Shown here: positions 1-8,342 of the stretch, one piece after another
Position numbering within the stretch: position 1 is the first letter of the stretch
Layout: the number at the start of each line of letters is the position of its first letter
From: Thalassococcus profundi
GTDB taxonomy: Bacteria > Pseudomonadota > Alphaproteobacteria > Rhodobacterales > Rhodobacteraceae
Assembly (NCBI RefSeq): GCF_003344785.1
Contig: NZ_QPMK01000002.1
Coordinates: forward strand, 361,142 to 425,141
DNA: 64,000 bases
Direction of reading: 5' to 3'
Program-made: the position numbers and the translations under genes
Notes under the pieces: model-generated
What the model was told of the DNA's origin: nothing
The model's database searches: none
Seen by the model: only the letters and a program-made list of their open reading frames with translations

Positions 1-518
1 GCGCCCCAGTGCGCACGACCCGCCGCGTTGACGGCAAAGACCCCGCAACCCGGCACGCCCTGCGCCATGAACGGCACCTGACGGTAGATCCGCGCATAGG
101 CTCGCGCGGCCCAGCCCTGCGCGGTGATCCGCAGCGTACCGCTGGCATAGCGCGGCCCATCGGTGTCCAATGCATCGTGCAATTGCGCCACGAGATCGGG
201 CGATATGGTGACGTCGGCATCGAGGTAGACGCGGATGCCCGCCCGCGCCTGCGCCTCTCCGGCGTCGAGCGCCGCGAGCTTGCCTCCCTCGGCACGCTCG
301 ATCACCGTCAGCGTCCAGCCCTTCGCGGCAAAGCTGTCGGCCTGCGCCCGCGCGGCATCCGCGGTGGCGTCCTGGCATCCGTTGGCGATGACGATGACCT
401 CGGCCCACCCGTCCAATCCGCGCGACCGCGCCAGCGCGCCGAGGCAGGCACCGATCAGTGCCTCCTCGTTGCTGGCCGGGATCAGGACGCAAAGCGCCGG
501 GTCAGAGTTCATCGCCAT
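1..518 (-). CDS. Family 2 glycosyltransferase, N-terminal part (runs off window)
   Basis: Reading the minus strand from an ATG at 518 (a second ATG lies at 512) gives a protein beginning MAMNSDPALCVLIPASNEEA and continuing open to the window edge. The early 'CVLIPASNEE' and 'VIVIANGCQDAT' segments and the later 'VYLDADV' metal-binding DxD-like motif are typical of the GT-A fold of GT2 glycosyltransferases, which transfer a sugar from a nucleotide donor. About 172 residues are visible; the 3' end is missing. It lies upstream of nothing readable on its own strand and downstream (123 bp) of the secreted SGNH/RTX protein transcribed the same way, so the two may act on the same extracellular polysaccharide. 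That link is inference. Substrate and acceptor cannot be told from this fragment. Confidence 0.85.
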   Translation of the reverse strand, partial: MAMNSDPALCVLIPASNEEALIGACLGALARSRGLDGWAEVIVIANGCQDATADAARAQADSFAAKGWTLTVIERAEGGKLAALDAGEAQARAGIRVYLDADVTISPDLVAQLHDALDTDGPRYASGTLRITAQGWAARAYARIYRQVPFMAQGVPGCGVFAVNAAGRAHWG

Positions 519-640
519 CCGTGTTTCCTGCCGCCGGTCTCTGGCGGTGTTCCATATGCCTGGCAGTGTCATGCGCAGCACAAAATGGCCAAAGCATGGA
601 GCGACTCGGGTTTTCCCGTGCGCGCCGCCCCTGTCCGCGG

Positions 641-3583
641 TCAGAGCGTCTCTGCCGTCAGCACCGTTTCGGGCGCCGCGTCGAACCCCACCAGCTCCAC
701 CCCGGCCAGGGTCACCGTGCCGTCCGGCCCGCTGGCCAGCAGGCGCACACCGTCACGGCGCATCTCGTACTGGTCCGGAGTGCCGGGCAGAACCGCGCGG
801 TCCCGGCCCGCACCGCCGTGCAGGTGATCCGCCCCGCCGCCCGCGACCAGCACATCGTCGCCGGCGCCGCCCAGCAGGATATCCGCACGCGTCGTACCGG
901 TCAGCGTCTCGCCACCGCCGGCCGCCTGCCGCAGCACGCCTCCGGCAAAGGCATCGGCGGCGCGCGTCTCCCAATCGGCGGGTGCCGCAGAGTTGTAGGC
1001 CATCAGCACATCCCAGCGCGGATTGGCATCGTCGAGGTGCCGCAACGCGCCCCAGCTGCCCCATTTCGACGGCGGCGCCACGTCGACGAAGGCGTTGAAG
1101 AGATGCCCGCCCGCGTCGGTCCAGGCGGCCAGAAGCTCCTGATAAAGGCCCGCCATGTCGGGGCTGTAGCTGAAGGCTTCGAAAAAGGCGGTCAGGCGCG
1201 GGTCCTCAAGCAGCGGCCCTTCGCCCTTGGCATGGGTACCGCCCTCGTACATCACCATCCGCAGCCCCGCGTCGCGCGCGGCGCGGGCGTGATGCGGCCA
1301 GAGCTCGGTGATCAGCTCTTGCATGGACCCGCCGCGCAGGACTTCGGCCGCCGGTGCGAAGGCCGTGTCGAATCGGCGTTCGTCGACATATTCACGCAGG
1401 GCGACGCGGCGCAGGCCCTCGGCCTCGCCAGCCGTAACCGCATCGGCCTCTGCGGCATCGAGCCAGCCGTTGAGCTGGCTTGCGTTGTCAGGCCCACCGA
1501 AGCCGTGGCCGAAATAGCCCGACACCGCGTAGGCGTCGAAGCTTGCCGCCGGCGCGCGGCGGAGTTCAAGCCAGGCCAGCGGCGCGTTCAGAACCTGTTC
1601 CTCGAGCCCCGGCCAGCCGGTATGCACCGCCACGACGCGCACCAGCCGGTCGGACTGATCCCCGAAGACCTCGGAAAAGAGGTCCATCACCTGCGCCGCG
1701 CGCAGGCCGTAGAATTGCATCCACCCGCTCTCGCTCTGGCCCCAGCGCGCCTCGGCCTGCGCCTGCGCCCACTGGGCCTGCGGAAAGATGAAATTCCACA
1801 CCTCGTTGGAATACTCGACATAGGCGTGCAGCTGCTGGTCGAGCCCGGTCTTCACCGTCTCGGCGAAGGCGCGGACATAGGCATCGTCGGCCCGGTGCGG
1901 CAGGGTGAACCAGGGATCGGCACCGATCTGGTTCGACAGCGCGATCATCGCCTCGACAGGCACGCCGCGCCAGGCATAGGTCATGTCGTCGGGGCGCGGG
2001 CGGTCGTCCCATGTGACCTGCGTCGACCCGTTGGTGGCCATCCAGTCCATGAACCGCAGGCTGCGCAGGTCCTCGACGCGGCGGGTCCAGTCGGGGTTGA
2101 AGATCACCCCGGCCTCGAGCAGCGGCAGCTGGTCTTCGCGCACCACGCGGATGTTGCGGATCGGGTCGTCGGCATCGGTGGCCTCCACCGCGATCCCCAC
2201 CAGCCCCTCGCCCGGCGTGTAGCTGAAGGCGGCGCGGCCCGGCTCGAAGAACTGCTGCCGCGCGCGCCCGGTCAGCGCCAGCTCGCCCTGCCCGTCGTAA
2301 AGGACCACGTAGCGCCCCGCGAGATGCGCCGCCGCTTCCGGCTGGTCGGTGAGGATCAGCGCCTCGAGCCTCTCGATACCTTGCGGGATGCGCAGCGGCC
2401 AGCCCTGCGCATCGAGGTGGCCGCCATTGCGCAACTCGTCAAAGGTCATGCCGCCCCACTGGCCGGGCTTGTGGCCGATCCAGGGCCGGGCGGATTTCAT
2501 CAGGTCGACGAAGGGATGCTGCGTCGACCAGTCGGAAATGCCGTTCAGTCCCATGGCCAGCGCCGGGGCACCGCTGGGCCGGGCGCCTCGCGGCGGCAGG
2601 TTCGCGGCGACGCGCATCGGTTCGAGTCGCGGCGCGACGGCGGGCGACGGCGCGATCTCTGGCGCGCCGGAGGGTGGCGGTGCGACCAGCGCCTCGTCGG
2701 ACCCCGAGACGCTGCGCCAGATCACGTCGCGCAGCACCGGATAGCCGTCGCGGATCAGCGGATGCAACGCCTCGGATACGGTGTAGCCTTCGGGCGGCGG
2801 CGCCTCGTAGAGCGCGGCATAGCTGACCATCGCGGCGAGGAAATAAAGATTCGCGGTGCCGTGTGGCGCATCGTCCGAATAAAGCGTTTCCACGTCCATC
2901 TCGGCCAGCGGACTGTCGGTCAGAAGCTCCGACAGGATGCGCGCCACCGGGATCAGGGAGATATCGTCACCGGGCCGCGCCGCGCGCAGGTCGGCGACAT
3001 AGGCATCGTACCAGTCGGCATTTTCTCCGAGGTTGTAGGCGTGGTAACGCCGCAGCTGCCGGGCACGGGGCGGGAAATTGCGCAGGAACCCCTGCATGTC
3101 CGCCCAGCCCTCGTAGACCATGTAGCGCCCGCCCGGCCCGAGGTTCGCGGCATCGAAGGCCTGTAATGTGGCGCCAAGCGGCGTGACATTGCCGGGATTG
3201 TCCCATTCATAGGCCGCATCCGGCGCCTGGTACTGGATGAAGTTCTCGGGGGTCAGCAGCACCGTGTCGACGCCGGCCTCGGCAAAGCCCTGCCCGCGGG
3301 CGATGGACAGACGCTCCACCCCGTCGATGCGCCATCCGGGAGTTGGCGGCAGTTCGTCGGGCAAGTTCTTGAGGAACATGAACTGCCCCTCGACTTCCAG
3401 CCCGCGATCATCGGCGGCAGCCATCTGCTGCAGCCAGTAGGGGACGTTGGTGGTGGGATCGTCGCTGACGTGGTTCACAAGCGAATTGGCGAACATGTAG
3501 ACCCGCAGGTCGTCGCGCGGCGTGGCGAGCGACACGCTTGCCGTCAGACACCAGACAAAAACTCCGATCGCGATCCTGAACAT
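641..3583 (-). CDS. Secreted SGNH-like plus glycoside-hydrolase-like protein with C-terminal RTX repeats
   Basis: A 980-residue protein with a good RBS (GGGAGG) before the ATG at 3583 and an N-terminal hydrophobic signal ending near 'VSLATP'. Residues ~25-260 resemble an SGNH hydrolase: a 'FANSLVNH' block I in place of GDSL and a 'DAPHGT' block with the Asp-x-x-His pair. Residues ~350-850 look like a TIM-barrel glycosidase-like region, with 'VEYSNEVWN' and 'MYEGGTH' placing Glu residues where retaining glycosidases carry acid/base and nucleophile; this is pattern recognition, not an alignment. Around residues 903-931 are three RTX nonapeptides (GGAGDDVLV, AGGGADHLH, GGAGRDRAV), which bind calcium in exported proteins. 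Having both a Sec-type signal and RTX repeats is unusual because RTX proteins normally leave through type I secretion. Neighbouring a GT2 gene, it may modify an exopolysaccharide. The product may be annotated elsewhere simply as calcium-binding or cellulose-binding protein. Confidence 0.75.
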   Translation of the reverse strand: MFRIAIGVFVWCLTASVSLATPRDDLRVYMFANSLVNHVSDDPTTNVPYWLQQMAAADDRGLEVEGQFMFLKNLPDELPPTPGWRIDGVERLSIARGQGFAEAGVDTVLLTPENFIQYQAPDAAYEWDNPGNVTPLGATLQAFDAANLGPGGRYMVYEGWADMQGFLRNFPPRARQLRRYHAYNLGENADWYDAYVADLRAARPGDDISLIPVARILSELLTDSPLAEMDVETLYSDDAPHGTANLYFLAAMVSYAALYEAPPPEGYTVSEALHPLIRDGYPVLRDVIWRSVSGSDEALVAPPPSGAPEIAPSPAVAPRLEPMRVAANLPPRGARPSGAPALAMGLNGISDWSTQHPFVDLMKSARPWIGHKPGQWGGMTFDELRNGGHLDAQGWPLRIPQGIERLEALILTDQPEAAAHLAGRYVVLYDGQGELALTGRARQQFFEPGRAAFSYTPGEGLVGIAVEATDADDPIRNIRVVREDQLPLLEAGVIFNPDWTRRVEDLRSLRFMDWMATNGSTQVTWDDRPRPDDMTYAWRGVPVEAMIALSNQIGADPWFTLPHRADDAYVRAFAETVKTGLDQQLHAYVEYSNEVWNFIFPQAQWAQAQAEARWGQSESGWMQFYGLRAAQVMDLFSEVFGDQSDRLVRVVAVHTGWPGLEEQVLNAPLAWLELRRAPAASFDAYAVSGYFGHGFGGPDNASQLNGWLDAAEADAVTAGEAEGLRRVALREYVDERRFDTAFAPAAEVLRGGSMQELITELWPHHARAARDAGLRMVMYEGGTHAKGEGPLLEDPRLTAFFEAFSYSPDMAGLYQELLAAWTDAGGHLFNAFVDVAPPSKWGSWGALRHLDDANPRWDVLMAYNSAAPADWETRAADAFAGGVLRQAAGGGETLTGTTRADILLGGAGDDVLVAGGGADHLHGGAGRDRAVLPGTPDQYEMRRDGVRLLASGPDGTVTLAGVELVGFDAAPETVLTAETL

Positions 3584-3680
3584 GACGCCTCCCGATACCG
3601 ATGCACGGTCAGGATATGGCGTCGGCGCCGCGGATCACAACGATTCCGCGCCCGCCACGCCAGGACTGCCTACAATTGCG

Positions 3681-3711
3681 AAACGATCCGGGGCAAAAGC
3701 CCGGATCGTTT
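3681..3711 (-). terminator. Hairpin terminator after the MscS-type gene
   Basis: Perfect 12-bp inverted repeat AAACGATCCGGG / CCCGGATCGTTT with a 7-base loop, starting 13 bp beyond the stop codon of the MscS-type gene. The 3' arm on the minus strand ends in GTTT, so it can act as an intrinsic terminator although there is no long T run. Confidence 0.7.
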
Positions 3712-3724
3712 GCGGCTGGATCGG

Positions 3725-6223
3725 TCAGCGCGGCGCGTCGTCGCCGTCGCCCGTGTCCGGGTCATCGTCATGCCAATGCTTGCCGCCGTTGTCGGGCGCA
3801 CTGTCGCTGGCGGGCGCGGACGGGGCATCGCCGTGCGGCGCGTTCGTATCCTCGGCCTTTTCCAGGCGGATCGGCTGGGTGGTGCCGTCCTTGGCCTCTC
3901 CGAAAAAGATCGTCTGGTGCGGGAACGGAATCTCGATGCCGCGCGCATCGAAGATACGCTTGAGGATACCATTGTAGGCGCGGCCCACGCCCCACTGCTT
4001 GCCCGGCAGCGTCTTGATCCGCGCGCGGCAGACCACGGCACTGTCGCCGAAGGAATTCAGCCCGAACCATTCCAGATCCGACGTGATGAACTGGCCCTGG
4101 TCGGGATCGGCTTTCAGCTCTTCGAACCCGTCGAGCATCGCCTGTTTCACCTCGTCGACATTCTCGCGGTAGGCGACACCCATGTCGCAGACGAAATACG
4201 AGAAATCGCGCATGAAGTTCGACACCATGTCGACGCTCGAGAACGGGATGATATGGAACACGCCGTGCAGGTCACGCAGGGACACCGACCGCACCGTCAG
4301 CTTTTCCACCGTGCCGGTGGTGCCGCCGACGGTCACCACGTCGCCGACGTTGATCGCGTTTTCGAACTGGATGAAGACGCCGGTGATGATGTCCTGCACC
4401 ATCTTCTGCGCACCGAAACCTATGGCCAGACCCAGCACACCGGCCGAGGCCAGCAGCGGCCCGATGTCCAGGCCGATCTCGCTGAGCGTGAACATCAGCG
4501 TCAGGATGAGGATCGCGATGGTCGCGGCGTTGCGCAGCAGGGTCAGCAGCGTGGTTTCGCGCGAGGTCGGGACCGAGCCGTAATCGGGGTTCAGCCGGTA
4601 ATCGACCCAGGATGTCATCGCCAGCCAGATGCCGTAAGCGACCAGCAGGATGAAGAAGACCGACACCAGTGCGCTCGAGAACCCGAGCCCAGCCTCGCTC
4701 GACAACCAGGTGCCGTAGTCGATGATCCCGATGATGCCCAGCACGAAGAGGATCACCACCGCGGCCACCGCGTAGCGCAAAACGAACAGCAGCTTGGGCA
4801 CCGATCCGTTCAGCCGCGTTTCGAGCAGGGGCAGTTTCTGATTCACCGTATCGGGCAGGGAGATTCCGCGCGCCATCGCCCTGGACAGGGCCGAAAAGAT
4901 CGCCGAGGCGACGACGACCGCGGCGGCAATCTTGACCGAGGCCAGAACGTAGGCAAGCACCACGTCGGTCGGGCGGCTCATCACCGTGATGAACATGAAG
5001 GCGAGGTAGGCCAGCGCGAACCAGTGCCATCGCTTCACGAGGCTGCCGGTGATCCCCGTCAGCTCGCGCTTTTCATCGCTCGTCTGCGCGTCTTCGATGC
5101 CGCCTTCTTCGCGCTTGGCCGGCACCAGCGCATCGTGCAGCCAGTTGCTGACCGGCGTGTGATAGCGCAGCACCGCAAAGATGAGATACAGAACCACGAT
5201 CACCGACAGCACGGCCGAGACGCCGACGCCAGCTGCGTAAGACACGCTCTGGTTGGTGATCGGCAGGATCAGAAGCTGGCCATAGCCAAGGATCGTGACC
5301 GTCACCGTCAGGACGCGGTTCAGGCGCCGGGCGCCCTGGTCGCTGATCGGCAGGGGCCGCAAACCGGCCGCACTGGGCGAGATGACGGCGCGCAGCAGCA
5401 CCTTGATCATCTCGACGATCAGGAAAGCGTTGAGGTAGAGGCTTTGCCGGAACCCGATCTGGCCGTAGTCGCCAAGGTACAAGACCGTCACCGCATAGCC
5501 GATGGCCCAGGCGGCCAGGACGATCAGGGTATCCACGACGATGGACCCCATGAAAATGAACACGCAGCGAACCCAGCTGCCCTCGGTCGCGCGGCGGCCC
5601 ATGGAGCGGAAATAGGGCAGCGCCAGCATTCGCAGCGTGATGTAGACGGCGATGGTCAGTGCGATGACGATCAGCAGGCCCCGGAAGGCCTCGAACAGCA
5701 CGCTCAGCTCGTCGCCCTGCAACCCGTCGAACACCGACCCGGTGCTGGTCAGCGACTGCCAGAGCGCGGTGCCCTGCGCAGCGGCCGTTTCCGCGATCTC
5801 TTGCGTGAAGACGGCAATGCGTCCGCCCAGAGACATGCGCGGTTCTTCACTGGCCGCCTCTGCGGCGGAATCTATGGTGTCTTCGACCGGGCCCGCTTCG
5901 CTACCGGACGTGACAGCCTCGGACGCGCCCGAGACGCGCCTTTCAAGCTCCGTGACGAGTTCCTGCCGGGCCGTGTCGTCGCGCAGCACTTCGAGCAGGG
6001 CCGCCAGCGGGTCCGTTGCCGCGCCCGTCTCCGACCCACTCTCCGCGCCATCGCCGCCGGAGTCTCCGCCCTCTTGTTCCGCCGATGCTTGTGGCCCGCC
6101 GCCGGTCAGGGCCGATTGTGCATGGGCCGGACTTTGAAAAATGCAGAGGGCAACAAGAAGGACGGACAAAGGGCGAAACAGGCTCTGCTTGGCGGCAGAG
6201 GGACACATGGCAACTCGAAGCAT
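3725..6223 (-). CDS. Large MscS-family mechanosensitive ion channel
   Basis: An 832-residue inner-membrane protein. It begins with a cleavable signal (hydrophobic stretch ending 'SPAHAQ'), followed by a low-complexity Ser/Gly/Glu-rich periplasmic segment (~40-140), then many predicted membrane helices, and the conserved MscS pore helix and beta domain near residues 590-690: 'GLAIGFGAQKMVQDIITG' followed by 'FENAINVGDVVTVGGTTGTV', matching the Gly/Ala-rich TM3 and the first cytosolic strand. The C-terminus is a charged, disordered Asp-rich tail. MscS proteins open under membrane tension and release solutes in hypo-osmotic shock; the extra N-terminal helices put it with the long forms (MscK/YbiO-like) rather than the ~290-residue MscS. 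Start at 6223 has AAAGGA about 10 bases upstream; an in-frame ATG 15 bases later is possible. It is transcribed divergently from the Mla operon with ~180 bp between. Confidence 0.9.
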   Translation of the reverse strand: MLRVAMCPSAAKQSLFRPLSVLLVALCIFQSPAHAQSALTGGGPQASAEQEGGDSGGDGAESGSETGAATDPLAALLEVLRDDTARQELVTELERRVSGASEAVTSGSEAGPVEDTIDSAAEAASEEPRMSLGGRIAVFTQEIAETAAAQGTALWQSLTSTGSVFDGLQGDELSVLFEAFRGLLIVIALTIAVYITLRMLALPYFRSMGRRATEGSWVRCVFIFMGSIVVDTLIVLAAWAIGYAVTVLYLGDYGQIGFRQSLYLNAFLIVEMIKVLLRAVISPSAAGLRPLPISDQGARRLNRVLTVTVTILGYGQLLILPITNQSVSYAAGVGVSAVLSVIVVLYLIFAVLRYHTPVSNWLHDALVPAKREEGGIEDAQTSDEKRELTGITGSLVKRWHWFALAYLAFMFITVMSRPTDVVLAYVLASVKIAAAVVVASAIFSALSRAMARGISLPDTVNQKLPLLETRLNGSVPKLLFVLRYAVAAVVILFVLGIIGIIDYGTWLSSEAGLGFSSALVSVFFILLVAYGIWLAMTSWVDYRLNPDYGSVPTSRETTLLTLLRNAATIAILILTLMFTLSEIGLDIGPLLASAGVLGLAIGFGAQKMVQDIITGVFIQFENAINVGDVVTVGGTTGTVEKLTVRSVSLRDLHGVFHIIPFSSVDMVSNFMRDFSYFVCDMGVAYRENVDEVKQAMLDGFEELKADPDQGQFITSDLEWFGLNSFGDSAVVCRARIKTLPGKQWGVGRAYNGILKRIFDARGIEIPFPHQTIFFGEAKDGTTQPIRLEKAEDTNAPHGDAPSAPASDSAPDNGGKHWHDDDPDTGDGDDAPR

Positions 6224-6405
6224 ACGGGCAGGATCCTTTGGGCGGTCGCTTTACTACGTCACAGATTAACGCCGAAACGGCAGAATGGTTTCCTTGCCGC
6301 CTGACGCTGCGGCGCGGGACGGGGTTGCGGATATCGCGGCTGTCCTCTGGCCGCAACCCGTGCTATCTGGGCGCATCCGGCCAAGCCATTGATGATGCGC
6401 ATTTC

Positions 6406-7536
6406 ATGCCCCGTTCTCCCGCCCACGAAATCCGCATCTCCGACCGCGACGGCGTGCAGTACGTTGTCCTGTCCGGCGCCCATACGGTTTCGGGCGTGGC
6501 GGCATTGCTGTCGCGCCTGAACAGCCTCCGCGACGACGCGCCCGTGCGGGTCGACCTGTCGGAGCTCAGCCGCATGGACACAGCCGCCGCCTGGGCGCTG
6601 GTGACGACGCAAAAGCGGATCGAGGCGGCGGAGCAGAGGCTGACCATCGAAGGCGCCGATGACGGTGTGCAAAGCCTTCTCGATACGGTCGCAAACAGCC
6701 TGCCCGAGCCGCAGACCGAGACACCGAAAACGGTGACCATCGCCGACCGGCTCGAAGCCTTGGGACGCAGCCTGCACGGCGCCTTGAAATTCCTCGCCGC
6801 CCTTACGGGCTATTTCGGCCTGTTCCTGTCGCGCCTTGCGCGGGCGGTCCGGCATCCCTCGGAATTCCGCCTCACCTCGCTGGTGCACCACTGCCAGGAG
6901 GTCGGTCTGCGCGCCGTGCCGATCGTGGCGCTGCTCGCCTTCCTGATCGGCGTGGTGCTGGCCTTCCAGGGCGCCACGCAGCTGCGCCAGTTCGGCGCCG
7001 AGGTCTATGTCGTCGACCTGCTGGCGATCTCGATCCTGCGCGAACTGGGGATTCTGCTGACCTCGATCATCGTCGCGGGCCGCACCGCGTCGGCCTTTAC
7101 CGCCGCCATCGGGTCGATGAAGATGCGCGAGGAAATCGACGCGATGCGCACGCTGGGCCTCGATCCCGCGCAGGTGCTGTTCGTGCCGCGCATCCTGGCG
7201 CTGCTCCTGATGCTGCCGATTCTGGGCCTGATCGCCAACGTCACCGGGCTAGTCGGGGGCGCGCTGATGGCCTGGATCGACCTTGGCATTTCACCGAAGC
7301 TCTTCGTCACGCGATTGATCGAAGACACATCGGTCGACCAGCTGACCATCGGCATGGTCAAGGCGCCGGTCTTTGCGATGCTGATCGGCGTGATCGGCTG
7401 CCACGCCGGCATGCAGGTCAAGTCGAACGCCGAGTCGCTGGGCGCCATGACCTCCTCGGCGGTGGTGCAGGCGATCTTTGCGGTGATCGTCGCCGACGCC
7501 GTGTTCTCGGTCTTCTTCGCACAGCTGGGGCTTTGA
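6406..7536 (+). CDS. mlaE: MlaE-family lipid ABC transporter permease with N-terminal STAS domain
   Basis: A 376-residue inner-membrane permease of an MCE/Mla-type lipid transporter. Residues ~15-90 form a STAS-like domain ('VDLSELSRMDTAAAWALV' resembles the conserved strand-helix of anti-sigma antagonists), the role played by the separate MlaB protein in Escherichia coli. Residues ~120-376 are the MlaE domain with several membrane helices and the signature 'RELGILLTSIIVAGRTASAF' and 'MKMREEIDAMRTLGLDP'. The ATG at 6406 is chosen because the STAS domain begins directly after it; the reading frame remains open upstream but that part shows no homology and overlaps the divergent MscS-type gene. 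It is the first gene of a four-gene operon with mlaF, mlaD and a lipoprotein. STAS-MlaE fusions are common in alphaproteobacteria. Confidence 0.92.
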   Translation: MPRSPAHEIRISDRDGVQYVVLSGAHTVSGVAALLSRLNSLRDDAPVRVDLSELSRMDTAAAWALVTTQKRIEAAEQRLTIEGADDGVQSLLDTVANSLPEPQTETPKTVTIADRLEALGRSLHGALKFLAALTGYFGLFLSRLARAVRHPSEFRLTSLVHHCQEVGLRAVPIVALLAFLIGVVLAFQGATQLRQFGAEVYVVDLLAISILRELGILLTSIIVAGRTASAFTAAIGSMKMREEIDAMRTLGLDPAQVLFVPRILALLLMLPILGLIANVTGLVGGALMAWIDLGISPKLFVTRLIEDTSVDQLTIGMVKAPVFAMLIGVIGCHAGMQVKSNAESLGAMTSSAVVQAIFAVIVADAVFSVFFAQLGL

Positions 7537-7538
7537 CG

Positions 7539-8336
7539 ATGGACCGCACCGATCCGATCATAAAGCTGCGCGGCATCGACACACGCTTTGGCAGCCATGT
7601 GGTGCACGAGGGGCTGGACCTCGACGTCTATCGCGGCGAGATCCTCGGCGTCGTCGGCGGGTCGGGCACCGGCAAATCGGTGCTTTTGCGCGAAATCGTC
7701 GGGCTTCAAAAGCCCAGCGCCGGCAGCATCGAGGTGCTGGGCGTCGATGTGCGTACCGCCGAAGAGGACGAACGCCAGGCGCTCGAGGCGCGCTGGGGCG
7801 TGATGTTCCAGGACGGCGCGCTCTTCTCTTCGCTCAACGTGCGCGAAAACGTCGAAGTGCCGATGCGGCGGATCGAAACGCTCGATGCGGACACCCGCGC
7901 GGCGCTCGCGGATCTCAAGGTGTCGATGGTCGGTCTGCCCTACAACGCGGGCGACAAGTTTCCCTCTGAACTGTCCGGCGGTATGCGCAAACGCGCCGGA
8001 CTGGCGCGTGCCCTGTCGCTCGATCCCGAGATTGTGTTCCTTGACGAACCCACGGCCGGGCTCGATCCCATCGGGGCGGCGGAATTCGACCGGCTGATCC
8101 ATGGACTTAGCCGGTCGCTGGGGTTAACGGTCTTCCTGGTAACTCACGACCTCGACACGCTGCACGCCACCTGCGACCGCATCGCCGTCCTGGCCGAGAG
8201 AAAAGTTCTCGTGACCGGGACGATGCAGGAAATGCAGAATGTCCACCATCCCTGGGTCCACGAATATTTTCATGGCCCGCGCGCCCGCGCGGCGCAATCT
8301 TCGGCCGCTGCGCCGGACCGCAACGGGCAAGAGTAG
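7539..8336 (+). CDS. mlaF: MlaF-family ABC transporter ATP-binding protein
   Basis: A 265-residue ABC ATPase that powers the MCE lipid transporter. Walker A is GGSGTGKS at residues 40-47, the signature is 'LSGGMRKRAGLARAL' near 145, Walker B 'IVFLDEPTAGLDP' near 168 and the switch His sits in 'LVTHDLD'. The 'SGGM.KR' form of the signature is characteristic of the MlaF/Mkl group. The start is ATG at 7539, 2 bp after the mlaE stop; a TTG six bases upstream (7533), overlapping that stop, is also possible. Translation is probably coupled to mlaE. The C-terminal tail 'HPWVHEYFHGPRA' is the part that in this family contacts the partner subunits. Confidence 0.93.
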   Translation: MDRTDPIIKLRGIDTRFGSHVVHEGLDLDVYRGEILGVVGGSGTGKSVLLREIVGLQKPSAGSIEVLGVDVRTAEEDERQALEARWGVMFQDGALFSSLNVRENVEVPMRRIETLDADTRAALADLKVSMVGLPYNAGDKFPSELSGGMRKRAGLARALSLDPEIVFLDEPTAGLDPIGAAEFDRLIHGLSRSLGLTVFLVTHDLDTLHATCDRIAVLAERKVLVTGTMQEMQNVHHPWVHEYFHGPRARAAQSSAAAPDRNGQE

Positions 8337-8342
8337 TCGCTG

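Noticed and set aside
458..3166. A 902-codon plus-strand open frame over the SGNH/RTX gene
   Set aside because: Antisense to a gene with a good RBS, a signal peptide and RTX repeats; no recognisable domain.
3470..6304. A 944-codon plus-strand open frame over the MscS-type gene
   Set aside because: The minus-strand product has the unmistakable MscS pore sequence; the antisense product is Asp/His/Arg/Gln-rich low complexity.
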